Positions 18,077 through 26,660 of a stretch of 64,000 nucleotides of DNA are shown piece by piece. A program made the position numbers and the translations under genes. The notes beneath the pieces are model-generated. The model made no database searches. It was not told where the DNA came from and saw nothing but the letters and a program-made list of their open reading frames with translations. Source of the stretch: Gemmata sp. Its GTDB lineage: Bacteria; Planctomycetota; Planctomycetia; Gemmatales; Gemmataceae. The DNA is taken from assembly GCA_025055115.1 (NCBI GenBank), contig JANWYJ010000088.1, positions 25,840 through 89,839 of the forward strand. The letters are read 5' to 3'. Position 1 is the stretch's first letter, and each line of letters starts with the position of its first letter.

Positions 18077-18730
18077 CTAGGGGCCGACGGCAGCCGCGTA
18101 CTGGCTCCAGGTCGCCAGAACAAAAGCCGTGGTGATCGCATCGTCTTCGGGGGTACTCTCGGTGTCGCTGTCGGGCAGGGGGGCGATCACGTAGACTTTG
18201 TACAGTGTGGGTGCCCGCAGTTCGCCGGCCAACTGCCAGCGTGGCCGATCGGGCGCTACCCATTGCCCATCCACCAACCACGCCCAGCGGACCCGCAGGC
18301 GATCCCGTTTCGTTTGCGTTTTCTTCTCAAAATCGGCGACATAGCAAGTCCCGCTGCGGCCATCCGGGAGCGTGAAGTTCTCTTTGCGGACGCCACGCAG
18401 CGTCTTATATCCGCTGCTGGGATAACAGACATCGGGAGTGTGGGTGGCTACCGAACCGGGAATACCGCTGATGAGGCTAACCAGCATCGTGCGGGCATGC
18501 TTAGCGGAGTCGTAGCGGCGGCTGCTGGCGATACAGCGTTCGTGGGTGGGGAGTTCCGTTGGGACGTCGGTCGGTTTCCAGTCATCCCAGCGGATTTCGA
18601 GCTGATGGAGCTTGGCGGTTAATTCCTTGTTCGGCTCCAATAAGTTCCACCGCTGGGTGGTAGCCCCGTGAACCAAGGCTCCGGCCACCACCAGGGCCAG
18701 AACCGCAACATAAGTGGCCGAGTTCAGCAT
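18077..18730 (-). CDS. Exosortase-associated EpsI-domain protein
   Basis: A 217-residue protein starting MLNSATYVAVLALVVAGALV, which gives a signal anchor. A soluble outer domain follows. The conserved VATHTPDVCYPSSGY motif (His, Asp, Cys) is the signature of the EpsI family, found next to exosortases. The mature domain is thought to lie outside the membrane; its activity is unknown. It stands between the Wzz/kinase-like gene and the sugar transferase. I start at the ATG at 18730 (residue 28 of the longer frame), which has GGAG 11 nt upstream and gives the correct membrane anchor. Confidence 0.85.
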   Translation of the reverse strand: MLNSATYVAVLALVVAGALVHGATTQRWNLLEPNKELTAKLHQLEIRWDDWKPTDVPTELPTHERCIASSRRYDSAKHARTMLVSLISGIPGSVATHTPDVCYPSSGYKTLRGVRKENFTLPDGRSGTCYVADFEKKTQTKRDRLRVRWAWLVDGQWVAPDRPRWQLAGELRAPTLYKVYVIAPLPDSDTESTPEDDAITTAFVLATWSQYAAAVGP

Positions 18731-18804
18731 ACGACCGCTTCTCCCCGGTTTGGTACCAAGTCGGTTTCTCCCACCGCGGCTGTCTTGCCGGTGGGCACTG
18801 TCTC

Positions 18805-21078
18805 TCAACACAGAGCTTCTTGTTCGCTGGCGCCGACGTAAACCAGGCCGGTGTAAGGAATTTCCATGGTGGCGATCCGTTCAGCAGCGTTTTTCAACAG
18901 TGGAATGGCCGTTTCGCGATAGCGGGCGCAGACCAACACCACCTCACACCGCCGGGCCACTTCCACGGATTCAGCCACGGTCAACAAGGCATGCCCGTGC
19001 AGAACGACACAATCATACGGTTCTTTGAGTTTCGCCAGAATGGTTGCGAGCCGCTCCCCCGTTGCGGCTTTGCGGGCTTCGTCGGACCATTGACCCGCTG
19101 GCAGCAAGTGCAAGCCGTTGGGCAGGAACTGAATCGCAGAGCGGAGATCGGTTTCACTGCGCAACAGTTCGCAGACCCCCGCCCCATTGGGAACGCCGGC
19201 GTAGCTGTGGAGGATCGGTGCGCGCAGGTCGAAGTCGGCCAGGAGGGTTTTGTAGCCGGCCTGGGCCAGACTACTGGCCAATCCGAAGGCCGTGAAAGCC
19301 TTGCCTTCATCACCGATGGAGCTGGTGACGGCGATGGCGGTGGCTCCGCGGCTGAGCCACGTTTGGGCGACGTAGGTCCGGAGTTTGTCGATGGCTTCGT
19401 TGGCGGCGGCCCGTTTGAGGGGGTCGCGGCCCATGGCTTCGGCTGGTTGATAGGGAATGACACCGACCACGGGCGATGGCAGGGCCATTTTCACATCGGC
19501 CAAGGAACTGACCCGTCGCGTGTACGTTTCGTACGCCACCACACCGAAAGCGATGATGACAAAGCCCATCACCCCCGCCACGCCAGTGCCCAGATACTGT
19601 TTCTTGACATCGCGCTGAACGGGGTGTGAAGCGCTTTGCAGCACCTTGACGCGCTGGGGCGAATTCAATTCCCAAAATTTCTGGTAATACTGTTTGACGA
19701 GTTCGCGATAGATGGCATCGGTGGTGTCCAGCGCGCTGGCCTCGGGCGTGTAGGTCATCTTGTCGTCGAGCTTGACAGCAACGACGCCGTTTTGATCGGT
19801 GGGCAGCGGTAGTTCTAGCAATTGCTTGCCGGCTTTTTCCAGTTGTTCTTTGGCGTAGTTGTACTGCTCTTGATAGCGTTGCCCGGTGCGGATGACTTCC
19901 TCGAGTTCGGCGGCGATTTTGCTAGCTTGTTCGCGGCGGCGTTGGCCGTCGTAGGTGTCGAGTTTTTCTTTCTTTTTGTCTTCCCACTTTTTGCGTTGGG
20001 CTTCGTAGGCGGCTTGCAGTTCCAAAACCGCTGGGGTGGGATTCTTCGGGTCGCCGGCGTACAACCAGCGTTCATACTCCGCTTTGGCCCGGTTGAGGAG
20101 GATTTTCTCAACAATCACATCCTGATCTTTCTCGATCATGTCCAAAATGGCTTGCGGGACCGGGGCCTCTTGCAGAGCTTTGAGCTTCTCTTTGAGGACG
20201 GCTTCGCGGCGCTTGTAGTCGTTGAGCGTCAGTGGCAGTTGGTCGACTTGTTGTTGCAGATTCACGATGCGGTTGATGAGAATGCGTGGATCGATGCGCA
20301 CTAGCACTTCGCTGGGCAGTCGCGCTGGGGCGGGGGGAGGGGCTTGCGCCGCCGGGGGCGGATCGTCCGTCTTGCCTGCCGGTACAACGCCTTCATTGGC
20401 CGCGGTCTTTTTGGCTGATTGGTTGAGAATCCGCTTCATTTCTGCTTGGGCTTTCTCCAACTCGGTCAGGAAGTTCCGCTTCTCTTGAACATCGCGTTGG
20501 ATCACGTTGGCCATGAAGGCTTTTTGCACGGCATCGACGATCAGCCTGGTATCCTCGGGAATCGTTCCTTTGAAGGTGATGCGAATGACTTCTGAACCAT
20601 CTTGCCAGGCTACTTGAATTTCTTCATCGAGGAACTTGAGGGGGTCTTTCTGGGCTTTGATCGTTGGGAGGTCTTTAATGTCGCGTAAGGCGGCGTTGAG
20701 GACGAACTCGGATTTCAGCAAGGCCGCGGTCGTTTTGACATAAGTCGCAAAATCGGTGCGGGCCTGGTTGGGATTGTTGGGATTGGCCAGTGCCGTCGGC
20801 ACGCTCGACACCTGCAACAGCGCGTAGGACTCGTACTTGCTGGCCAACACCTCCCACGCGACCATCGCGCCTGCCCCACCCAGCAGGGTTCCGCAAAAGG
20901 CGATCATCAGCCAATGCAGGCGGAGGTAGGTGAAGAGGCGCAACGGCAAGCCGTCGTCGGCCGAAGGTTTCGGGCCAGGGCGAGCGGACGGGGAAATCGG
21001 CTTGGCGGTCGAGGCCGCCGGGGCCGAATGAACAGAGCCGGTCGCCGACACGGCGAAGGAAGGTCCGGTCATGGCCAT
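18805..21078 (-). CDS. Wzz/GumC-type chain-length protein with degenerate tyrosine-kinase domain
   Basis: A 757-residue protein with a Wzz domain (transmembrane helices near residues 50-72 and near 500) enclosing a long coiled-coil outer part that is rich in K, E and Q, then a cytoplasmic CpsD/BY-kinase-like domain. The kinase motifs are decayed: Walker A reads SSIGDEGKAFTA (S/T after the lysine is Ala), Walker A' reads LLADFDLRAP, and Walker B reads CVVLHGHA instead of a hydrophobic run ending in D. The tyrosine-rich tail of active kinases is also missing; the protein ends VYVGASEQEALC. It probably controls polymer length or export without autokinase activity. The ATG at 21078 has AGG 6 nt upstream. 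Confidence 0.85.
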   Translation of the reverse strand: MAMTGPSFAVSATGSVHSAPAASTAKPISPSARPGPKPSADDGLPLRLFTYLRLHWLMIAFCGTLLGGAGAMVAWEVLASKYESYALLQVSSVPTALANPNNPNQARTDFATYVKTTAALLKSEFVLNAALRDIKDLPTIKAQKDPLKFLDEEIQVAWQDGSEVIRITFKGTIPEDTRLIVDAVQKAFMANVIQRDVQEKRNFLTELEKAQAEMKRILNQSAKKTAANEGVVPAGKTDDPPPAAQAPPPAPARLPSEVLVRIDPRILINRIVNLQQQVDQLPLTLNDYKRREAVLKEKLKALQEAPVPQAILDMIEKDQDVIVEKILLNRAKAEYERWLYAGDPKNPTPAVLELQAAYEAQRKKWEDKKKEKLDTYDGQRRREQASKIAAELEEVIRTGQRYQEQYNYAKEQLEKAGKQLLELPLPTDQNGVVAVKLDDKMTYTPEASALDTTDAIYRELVKQYYQKFWELNSPQRVKVLQSASHPVQRDVKKQYLGTGVAGVMGFVIIAFGVVAYETYTRRVSSLADVKMALPSPVVGVIPYQPAEAMGRDPLKRAAANEAIDKLRTYVAQTWLSRGATAIAVTSSIGDEGKAFTAFGLASSLAQAGYKTLLADFDLRAPILHSYAGVPNGAGVCELLRSETDLRSAIQFLPNGLHLLPAGQWSDEARKAATGERLATILAKLKEPYDCVVLHGHALLTVAESVEVARRCEVVLVCARYRETAIPLLKNAAERIATMEIPYTGLVYVGASEQEALC

Positions 21079-21190
21079 ACCTGAATCCCTTCAGGTGAGT
21101 GAGTTCGTGCCTGCCGCCCTCCGGGCAGCGTTGGTATTGGTCCCTGTCTGATTCTGCCGCAATGCTTCTAAACTTGTAATGATTCTAAAC

Positions 21191-22102
21191 TTATGACGCA
21201 AAACCGAATTGCGACTGTGGTTCCTCCACCACCAGCTGTTTCAACACCCACAGTTCCACCGCGAGCAGCAACAGCCCCATCAGCATCATGGCATAGCCCA
21301 AGAAATCGTGCAGTTGGTCGCGGACGGCCGGATCACTGAAGAGGGTGTAGCCCAGCCCGGTGGCGGTGATACGTAACACGTTGGTCACTATGGCAATCGG
21401 GATGATACCCAATAGCACCATGAGTTTTTCGAACCGGCTGCGGGACATCAGCAACACCGCGCCGACGGAGAACGCTGCAAACGTCACCAGCATCTTCAAG
21501 CCGCTGCAGGCATCGACGACACCGAGGCGAACATCGTCGATGAGAATGAGGTTTCCATCCCGAATCGCTGGCAGGCCCAGGGTTTGCAGCAAAAAGGTAC
21601 TGCTGATCGTAGCCGCGGTTTTCAGCGGACCGCCGACATTGCGTTCGAGTTCATAGGGCAGCGGAATCATAAAGATCAAAAACGCGATCGCTGGCCATAT
21701 CCGCTTCAGCATGGGCATGCCGCCAAAGGCAACGACAGCCCCGGTCATGGCCAACAACAACGAAGCCGCATCAAGCTGATAAAACAGCAGCGATCCCGCC
21801 ACCGCCCGCAGCCCTAAAATCCCCACCAACAGCAAACAGCCCACCAGGGGCCGCGGACGCACTTCGAGAGGATGGGTGGAATACACCCGCCACACCCAAT
21901 ACCCCGAAAACAACGGGACCAACAACCCGTGGGAATACTGCGGGTCGTTGACCCATTTATCCGCAAAGACGACCAGCGTCGGCCAGTAGGCCCAGCCCAG
22001 CACTGCGGCCAAACCAACCAGTTGCCAAAGCAGACCCCGCGGAAGAGGGCTTCCAGGGGTTCTGGGAGTTGCCAAGCCAGTTGACGACATCCGTGTCACC
22101 AT
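21191..22102 (-). CDS. Exosortase (EpsH family transpeptidase)
   Basis: About 303 residues with seven or eight hydrophobic helices. The three catalytic residues of the family are present in order: Cys in VVDACSGLKML, Arg in TNVLRITATG and His in LHDFLGYAMM. Exosortases are membrane transpeptidases that cleave a C-terminal PEP-CTERM-type signal and attach the protein to a surface carrier; in this branch they co-occur with exopolysaccharide genes. It is the first gene of this operon, before Wzz. The ATG at 22102 is the second codon of the longer frame, which begins with TTG; the ribosome site is weak. No PEP-CTERM protein was recognised in the window. Confidence 0.9.
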   Translation of the reverse strand: MVTRMSSTGLATPRTPGSPLPRGLLWQLVGLAAVLGWAYWPTLVVFADKWVNDPQYSHGLLVPLFSGYWVWRVYSTHPLEVRPRPLVGCLLLVGILGLRAVAGSLLFYQLDAASLLLAMTGAVVAFGGMPMLKRIWPAIAFLIFMIPLPYELERNVGGPLKTAATISSTFLLQTLGLPAIRDGNLILIDDVRLGVVDACSGLKMLVTFAAFSVGAVLLMSRSRFEKLMVLLGIIPIAIVTNVLRITATGLGYTLFSDPAVRDQLHDFLGYAMMLMGLLLLAVELWVLKQLVVEEPQSQFGFAS

Positions 22103-22299
22103 CAATCAAGGGTGAGGGAGGCCGCTGATGCAACGGCGTTCCCATCGGATGGGGGATTGTGGTCAATTTTTTCACTGCGAATCAACCCCAGTTTTCGAGG
22201 AGCTGCCGATGTGTCGGATTTTCGGACAACGCTGGCCGCCCCCCGACGGCAACAATCTGCTATAACTGTGGCAATCCCATCGCTATCCAGGAACCCCCT

Positions 22300-23661
22300 A
22301 TGCGTTGGTCTATTGTTCGCTTGATCGCCGGGCGGGAAATCCGCGACCAGCTCCGCGACCGCCGCACGCTTTTTCTGATTCTCGGCTTACCGGTGTTGAT
22401 GTACCCGCTGTTTGTCGGCGTGGGTATTCTGTTTGTCACGGCCCTCAAAGATAAGAAGCTCGTCATTGGTTTGGTGGGGGCCGAACATTTGCCAGCTCCC
22501 CTGCCGGATTTGTCCCCCTTGGTGGGCGGCGCGGGTCATCTGGCTCAACGCTTCCAGTCCTACCCGCCGCTGCTGACGCCTCAGGGGCAATTTGTGGAAC
22601 GCTACACCCTGGATGCCCTCAATTCGGCACCGCTGGACGTTCAGCCAATGGAACCGGCCAGTGACGAGGAACTGAAAGAACGGCTCGCGGCTCGCCAAGC
22701 CGATGCGATTGTGGTCATCCCACCGGGGACCGCGGCACAACTGGCTCGCGGGGAACGCCCGGAAATTCGCGTTTTGGGCCGGGATGGGGAAGAGAACTCG
22801 AAACTCGCCGTCAGCCGGGTGACCGCCACCCTGCGCCGTTGGGCCGATGATCTGAAGGCGATTCGCTTTCTCCGCGACGGCAAACCGGCCGATTACGACC
22901 GTGTCCTGGATATTCGCGATCCGCAATCCGAGAAGCCCGATGAGAAAAAAGTGGCCGATGAACTCCGCGATATGCTGGTCAAGGTCATCCCCTTTTTGCT
23001 GGTGATGTGGATGCTCACCGGGGCCGTGTACCCCGCGATCGATATGACCGCCGGGGAGAAAGAACGCGGGACCATGGAAACGCTGCTGATCAGCCCGGCG
23101 GAACGCACCGAGATCGTGGCCGGAAAGTTCATCGCCACGGCGATTTTTGGCTTCAGCACCGCGTTGTGGAATGTCTGGCTGATGGTTGTGGCGCTGGCCG
23201 TGGCTCCCCTGCTACGGCCCGACATTTTTAGTTATGAACTCATTTCCCTGCCGGGCTTGGCCGCATGCATTCTCACCGCCGTACCCCTGGCGATGTTGCT
23301 GGCCGCCTTGGCCCTGTCGTTGGGCATCTTCGCCCGCAGCACCAAAGAGGGGAACTACTATATGGTGCCCCTCTTTTTCGCCGCCTTGCCCTTGTCGTAC
23401 CTGAGCATGACCCCCGGCATGGAGTTGGACGCCACCACCAGTTGGCTTCCTGTGGCCAATGCGTTGCTCTTGCAACAGCGGCTCATGTCGGTTCGGCCTG
23501 ACCCGTTTCCCTGGCAGCATGTGCCAGCGGTATTTGGTTCGTTGGCGGTGTGTGTCGCGGTGGCATTGTGGGCCGCGGTGCGACAGTTCCATCGCGAAAC
23601 CGTACTGTTCCGCGAAACCGCGTCGAAGGCGCGCACGTGGTCGTGGTGGCGCGGGAAGTAG
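22300..23661 (+). CDS. ABC-2 family transporter permease (NatB-like)
   Basis: A 453-residue membrane protein that starts MRWSIVRLIAGREIRDQLRD, with a TM helix near residue 25-50, a large outer domain, and a C-terminal block of helices. The EKERGTMETLLISPAERTEIVAGKF motif after the second helix is diagnostic of ABC-2 permeases of the NatB/YhaP kind. Such proteins export small molecules or ions and need an ATPase partner; none is encoded next to it here. It lies alone on the plus strand between the divergent exosortase and the phosphonate operon. The ATG at 22300 has AGGA 8 nt upstream; the longer frame begins in the exosortase promoter region. Confidence 0.82.
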   Translation: MRWSIVRLIAGREIRDQLRDRRTLFLILGLPVLMYPLFVGVGILFVTALKDKKLVIGLVGAEHLPAPLPDLSPLVGGAGHLAQRFQSYPPLLTPQGQFVERYTLDALNSAPLDVQPMEPASDEELKERLAARQADAIVVIPPGTAAQLARGERPEIRVLGRDGEENSKLAVSRVTATLRRWADDLKAIRFLRDGKPADYDRVLDIRDPQSEKPDEKKVADELRDMLVKVIPFLLVMWMLTGAVYPAIDMTAGEKERGTMETLLISPAERTEIVAGKFIATAIFGFSTALWNVWLMVVALAVAPLLRPDIFSYELISLPGLAACILTAVPLAMLLAALALSLGIFARSTKEGNYYMVPLFFAALPLSYLSMTPGMELDATTSWLPVANALLLQQRLMSVRPDPFPWQHVPAVFGSLAVCVAVALWAAVRQFHRETVLFRETASKARTWSWWRGK

Positions 23662-23782
23662 GCTGTGTATAATACAAGTGGCGCCAATTTCATACAATAT
23701 TCGTGACAGTTGCTCTGGCTTCTCCTGTTGCCACGAGCGATACTGTGCTATACGCCGCGGGCGCACGGGCGGAGATAAGGCC

Positions 23783-24940
23783 ATGAGTCAACTGACAGGT
23801 CTGCCAAAATACGTGGAAGTGGCCGCGGCACTCGAAATGCAAATCCGGGATGGGAAATGGGAAGGGGGCAAGATGCCCAGCGTGCGGGGGATCGCTGAGC
23901 AGCACAAAGTGAGCGTCGTGACCGCTTCGCGCGCTATCCAGATTCTCCGCGACAAAGGGTTGATTCAAACCATCCACCGTTCCGGATGCTTCCGCGTCCC
24001 GCCGCCTACCGCGGAACGCTGGGCCTTGGTCTTACGGCTGACCCCCGGAGCATGGCAGAAAGCCACCATCAGCCAAAGCCGCTCCGGGTTCGAGGCCCTG
24101 GCTCGCCGGGAGCCGATGCATCTGGAACCAGAACTGATCCAGTTATCCCTGAATTTATCGGATATGGAGATAGGGGAAGCCATCCGCCGCGCCAAAGCTC
24201 GCGGCGTGCGTGGCGTCTTCTTCTTACCGTCCCGGCACCACGACGACGAAATGCGGCTTGATGAGCGCTTTCTGGCCGCCTGCGATGCCGAATCGTTACC
24301 GGTGGTGCTGCTGGAACGCAATCTGCGTGGGCACCATCGGGAATTGACGCACGATCTGGTCGCGGTCGACGATCTCGACGGGGCCAGCCGTTCCACCCGT
24401 CACTTGCTGGAACTGGGGCGCAAACGCATCGGTCTGATTGTCGCGTCCCCCACCAGCAGCCACAACGACCGCATCGCCGGTTATCTCTACGCTCTGCATG
24501 CTGCATCGTTGGCCAGCGACCGCTCGAGCTACGATCTGAAGCCAACCGTGCTGTATCAAAGCCACGATGTACCGTCGCGGGAAGCCTATGCCAAACTGGC
24601 CGATCAGGTCAAGAAACTGAAGCTCGATGGGGTCATCTGCTACCAGGACTACACGGCCATGGGGCTGATCATCGAGCTTTTGGCACGTGGTGCCCGCGTC
24701 CCCGATGATGTCGCAGTGGTCGGTTCCGATGATCTGGCGATTGGCAATTTATTCACCATCGGTATCACCACCTATGCGTATCCCTCCGAGGCGATGGCCG
24801 AACAAGCAGTGCGCTTGATGCGGGAACGGTTGAAAGATCGCTACCGCCGGCCGTTAAAAGTCGTCGTTCCGGGGCAGTTGATTATCCGCGAAAGTACAGT
24901 TGGCCCGATGGCGCTGCGTGGGGATGGAGGGGGATCGTGA
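23783..24940 (+). CDS. Chimeric GntR/LacI-type transcriptional regulator
   Basis: A 385-residue regulator. Residues 1-70 form a GntR-type winged helix (KMPSVRGIAEQHKVSVVTASRAIQIL, then DKGLIQTIHRSGCFR). The remainder is a LacI/GalR sugar-binding-like effector domain, with VAVDDLDGASRSTRHLLELGRKRIGLI and a C-terminal DVAVVGSDDLAIGNLF. This GntR-plus-LacI architecture, as in AraR, senses a small ligand. The ATG has GGAG 8 nt upstream. The next gene overlaps its last 4 bp, so it is transcribed with the phosphonate genes and probably controls them. Its ligand is not known; an aminophosphonate or an aldehyde is plausible. A TATAAT-like hexamer lies at 23668-23673. Confidence 0.85.
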   Translation: MSQLTGLPKYVEVAAALEMQIRDGKWEGGKMPSVRGIAEQHKVSVVTASRAIQILRDKGLIQTIHRSGCFRVPPPTAERWALVLRLTPGAWQKATISQSRSGFEALARREPMHLEPELIQLSLNLSDMEIGEAIRRAKARGVRGVFFLPSRHHDDEMRLDERFLAACDAESLPVVLLERNLRGHHRELTHDLVAVDDLDGASRSTRHLLELGRKRIGLIVASPTSSHNDRIAGYLYALHAASLASDRSSYDLKPTVLYQSHDVPSREAYAKLADQVKKLKLDGVICYQDYTAMGLIIELLARGARVPDDVAVVGSDDLAIGNLFTIGITTYAYPSEAMAEQAVRLMRERLKDRYRRPLKVVVPGQLIIRESTVGPMALRGDGGGS

Positions 24941-26079
24941 CGGCACACAGTTATCGCACGGACGTGGCGGTCGTCGGTGCGGGCATCGTCGGCCTTGCCT
25001 TTGCTTGGGAAGCCGCGCGGCGGGGGCTTGCGGTCGTCCTGTTCGACCGCACCCGGCAACCGGAAGGGGCCTCGGTGCGAAACTTCGGTATGATCTGGCC
25101 GATCGGTCAACCGCTGGGCGAAGAGTATCAGCGGGCCTTGCGCAGCCGGCAACGGTGGCTGGAATTGCGCGACTGTGCCGGAATCTGGGTGGCCGAGTGC
25201 GGTTCGCTGCACGTGGCGCATCACGATGACGAAAACGAGGTTCTGCGAGAATTTGCCGCGGTGGGCGAAAAGCACGGGGTGCAATGCGAATATTTGTCGG
25301 CCGTGGAAGCCAGCAAACGCTTCCCCGCCGTCGCGACTTCGGGGCTGCAAGGCGCTCTCTATAGCCCCACCGAACTCGCTGTCAACTCCCCGGCGGCCGT
25401 CGCCCGCTTGCCGCACTATTTGGCGGAAACCTACGGTGTGCAACTGCGTCTGGGTGTCGCAGTCACGGATGTGAACATGCCTGAAGTGCGCACCGCCAGC
25501 GGCGAACGGTGGCTGGCCGATCGCGTCTTCGTCTGTTCCGGTAGCGACTTCGCCTCGCTCTTCCCGGCCGTGCTATCGACCGCCGGTATTCGCCGCTGCA
25601 AACTGCAAATGATGCGGACACGCCCGCAACCGAACAACTGGCGGCTCGGCCCGCACCTCGCCGGTGGGCTGACGCTGGCGCACTACAAAAGCTTCGAAGT
25701 GTGCCGTTCCCTCGGCCCCCTCAAAGCCCGCATCGCCGCTACGATGCCCCAGTACATCCACTACGGTATCCATGTGATGGCCTCGCAGAACGACCACGGC
25801 GAAGTCATCATCGGCGATTCCCACGAATACGACGCCGACATCAGCCCCTTCGACAAACCAGAAATCGATGAACTCATTCTCGCGTACTTACGCCCCCGAC
25901 TCAACCTGCCGGATTGGCACATCGCCGCCCGCTGGCATGGTATCTATGCCAAACACCCCACGAAATCGTTCGTCACGGCCGAACCGCAACCGGGTTGTGT
26001 CATCGCGGTCGCTCCTGGCAGCACGGGGATGACAATGTCGTTTGGGCTGGCGGCGGATTGGTGGGAGACGCACGCATGA
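24937..26079 (+). CDS. FAD-dependent oxidoreductase of phosphonate clusters (TIGR03364-like)
   Basis: A 380-residue DAO-family protein. The N-terminal Rossmann motif DVAVVGAGIVGLAFAWEAARRG binds FAD; the GASVRNFGMIWPIGQ motif is characteristic of this family; a C-terminal APGSTGMTMSFGLA loop closes the FAD site. Proteins of this group occur together with PhnX and PhnZ-like proteins and are thought to deaminate 2-aminoethylphosphonate or N-methylated forms oxidatively, giving phosphonoacetaldehyde. It starts at a GTG overlapping the end of the regulator and stops 4 bp into the next gene. Since no PhnW transaminase is nearby, it is a good candidate for supplying PhnX. Confidence 0.8.
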   Translation: MTAHSYRTDVAVVGAGIVGLAFAWEAARRGLAVVLFDRTRQPEGASVRNFGMIWPIGQPLGEEYQRALRSRQRWLELRDCAGIWVAECGSLHVAHHDDENEVLREFAAVGEKHGVQCEYLSAVEASKRFPAVATSGLQGALYSPTELAVNSPAAVARLPHYLAETYGVQLRLGVAVTDVNMPEVRTASGERWLADRVFVCSGSDFASLFPAVLSTAGIRRCKLQMMRTRPQPNNWRLGPHLAGGLTLAHYKSFEVCRSLGPLKARIAATMPQYIHYGIHVMASQNDHGEVIIGDSHEYDADISPFDKPEIDELILAYLRPRLNLPDWHIAARWHGIYAKHPTKSFVTAEPQPGCVIAVAPGSTGMTMSFGLAADWWETHA

Positions 26080-26660
26080 CCCCAGCCGACGTACTCGCTC
26101 GCATCGACCAGCTCTTCGCCGAACGCGGTAGCAGCGAATACCACGGGGAAGCCGTCACCCAACTCGAACACGCCCTCCAAGCCGCCACACTCGCCGAGCA
26201 AGACGGGCAGCCGCCACAAGTCATTGCCGCGGCGCTTTTGCACGACATCGGCCATTTGCTCCACGGCTGGGGCGAAGATTACCTCGACCGCCACCTCAAC
26301 GATCAGCACGAAGACCTCGGCGCACGCTTCCTGGCCCACGCTTTCGGCCCCGCCGTGACCGAGCCGATCCGCTTGCACGTCGCCGCCAAACGCTATCTGT
26401 GTACGGTCCGGCCCGGTTACTCCGCCACCCTCTCACCCGCCTCAGTCCGCAGCTTGGAACTGCAAGGCGGCCCAATGACCACCGACGAAGTGCGTACCTT
26501 CGAAGCTCACCCAGACTGTGCCATCGCCGCGACCATCCGGGAATACGACGATCGCGCCAAAGTCGTCGGTTGGGCGACGCCGCCGTATACCCACTTCCGC
26601 CGTTACTTGGAGTTCTCTCTCCGTGAACCCGGCTTGCAGCATCCAATTGGTGGTGTTTGA
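26076..26660 (+). CDS. PhnZ-type HD-domain diiron oxygenase-like protein
   Basis: A 194-residue HD protein. Residues Tyr22 and Glu25 in EYHGEAVTQLEH match the substrate-gating Tyr and the Glu of PhnZ, and His32, His56, Asp57, His60 and His78 line up with its diiron ligands by offset. PhnZ oxidatively cleaves the C-P bond of 2-amino-1-hydroxyethylphosphonate to glycine and phosphate, using a mixed-valence diiron site. Its usual partner, the hydroxylase PhnY, is absent here. The ATG overlaps the previous stop by 4 bp, and the last 38 bp overlap the next gene. The family is close to myo-inositol oxygenase; its exact substrate here is inferred. Confidence 0.82.
   Translation: MTPADVLARIDQLFAERGSSEYHGEAVTQLEHALQAATLAEQDGQPPQVIAAALLHDIGHLLHGWGEDYLDRHLNDQHEDLGARFLAHAFGPAVTEPIRLHVAAKRYLCTVRPGYSATLSPASVRSLELQGGPMTTDEVRTFEAHPDCAIAATIREYDDRAKVVGWATPPYTHFRRYLEFSLREPGLQHPIGGV

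Noticed and set aside
22159..22299. N-terminal extension of the ABC-2 permease
   Set aside because: It falls in the promoter region shared with the exosortase gene; the ATG at 22300 is followed directly by the family's start.
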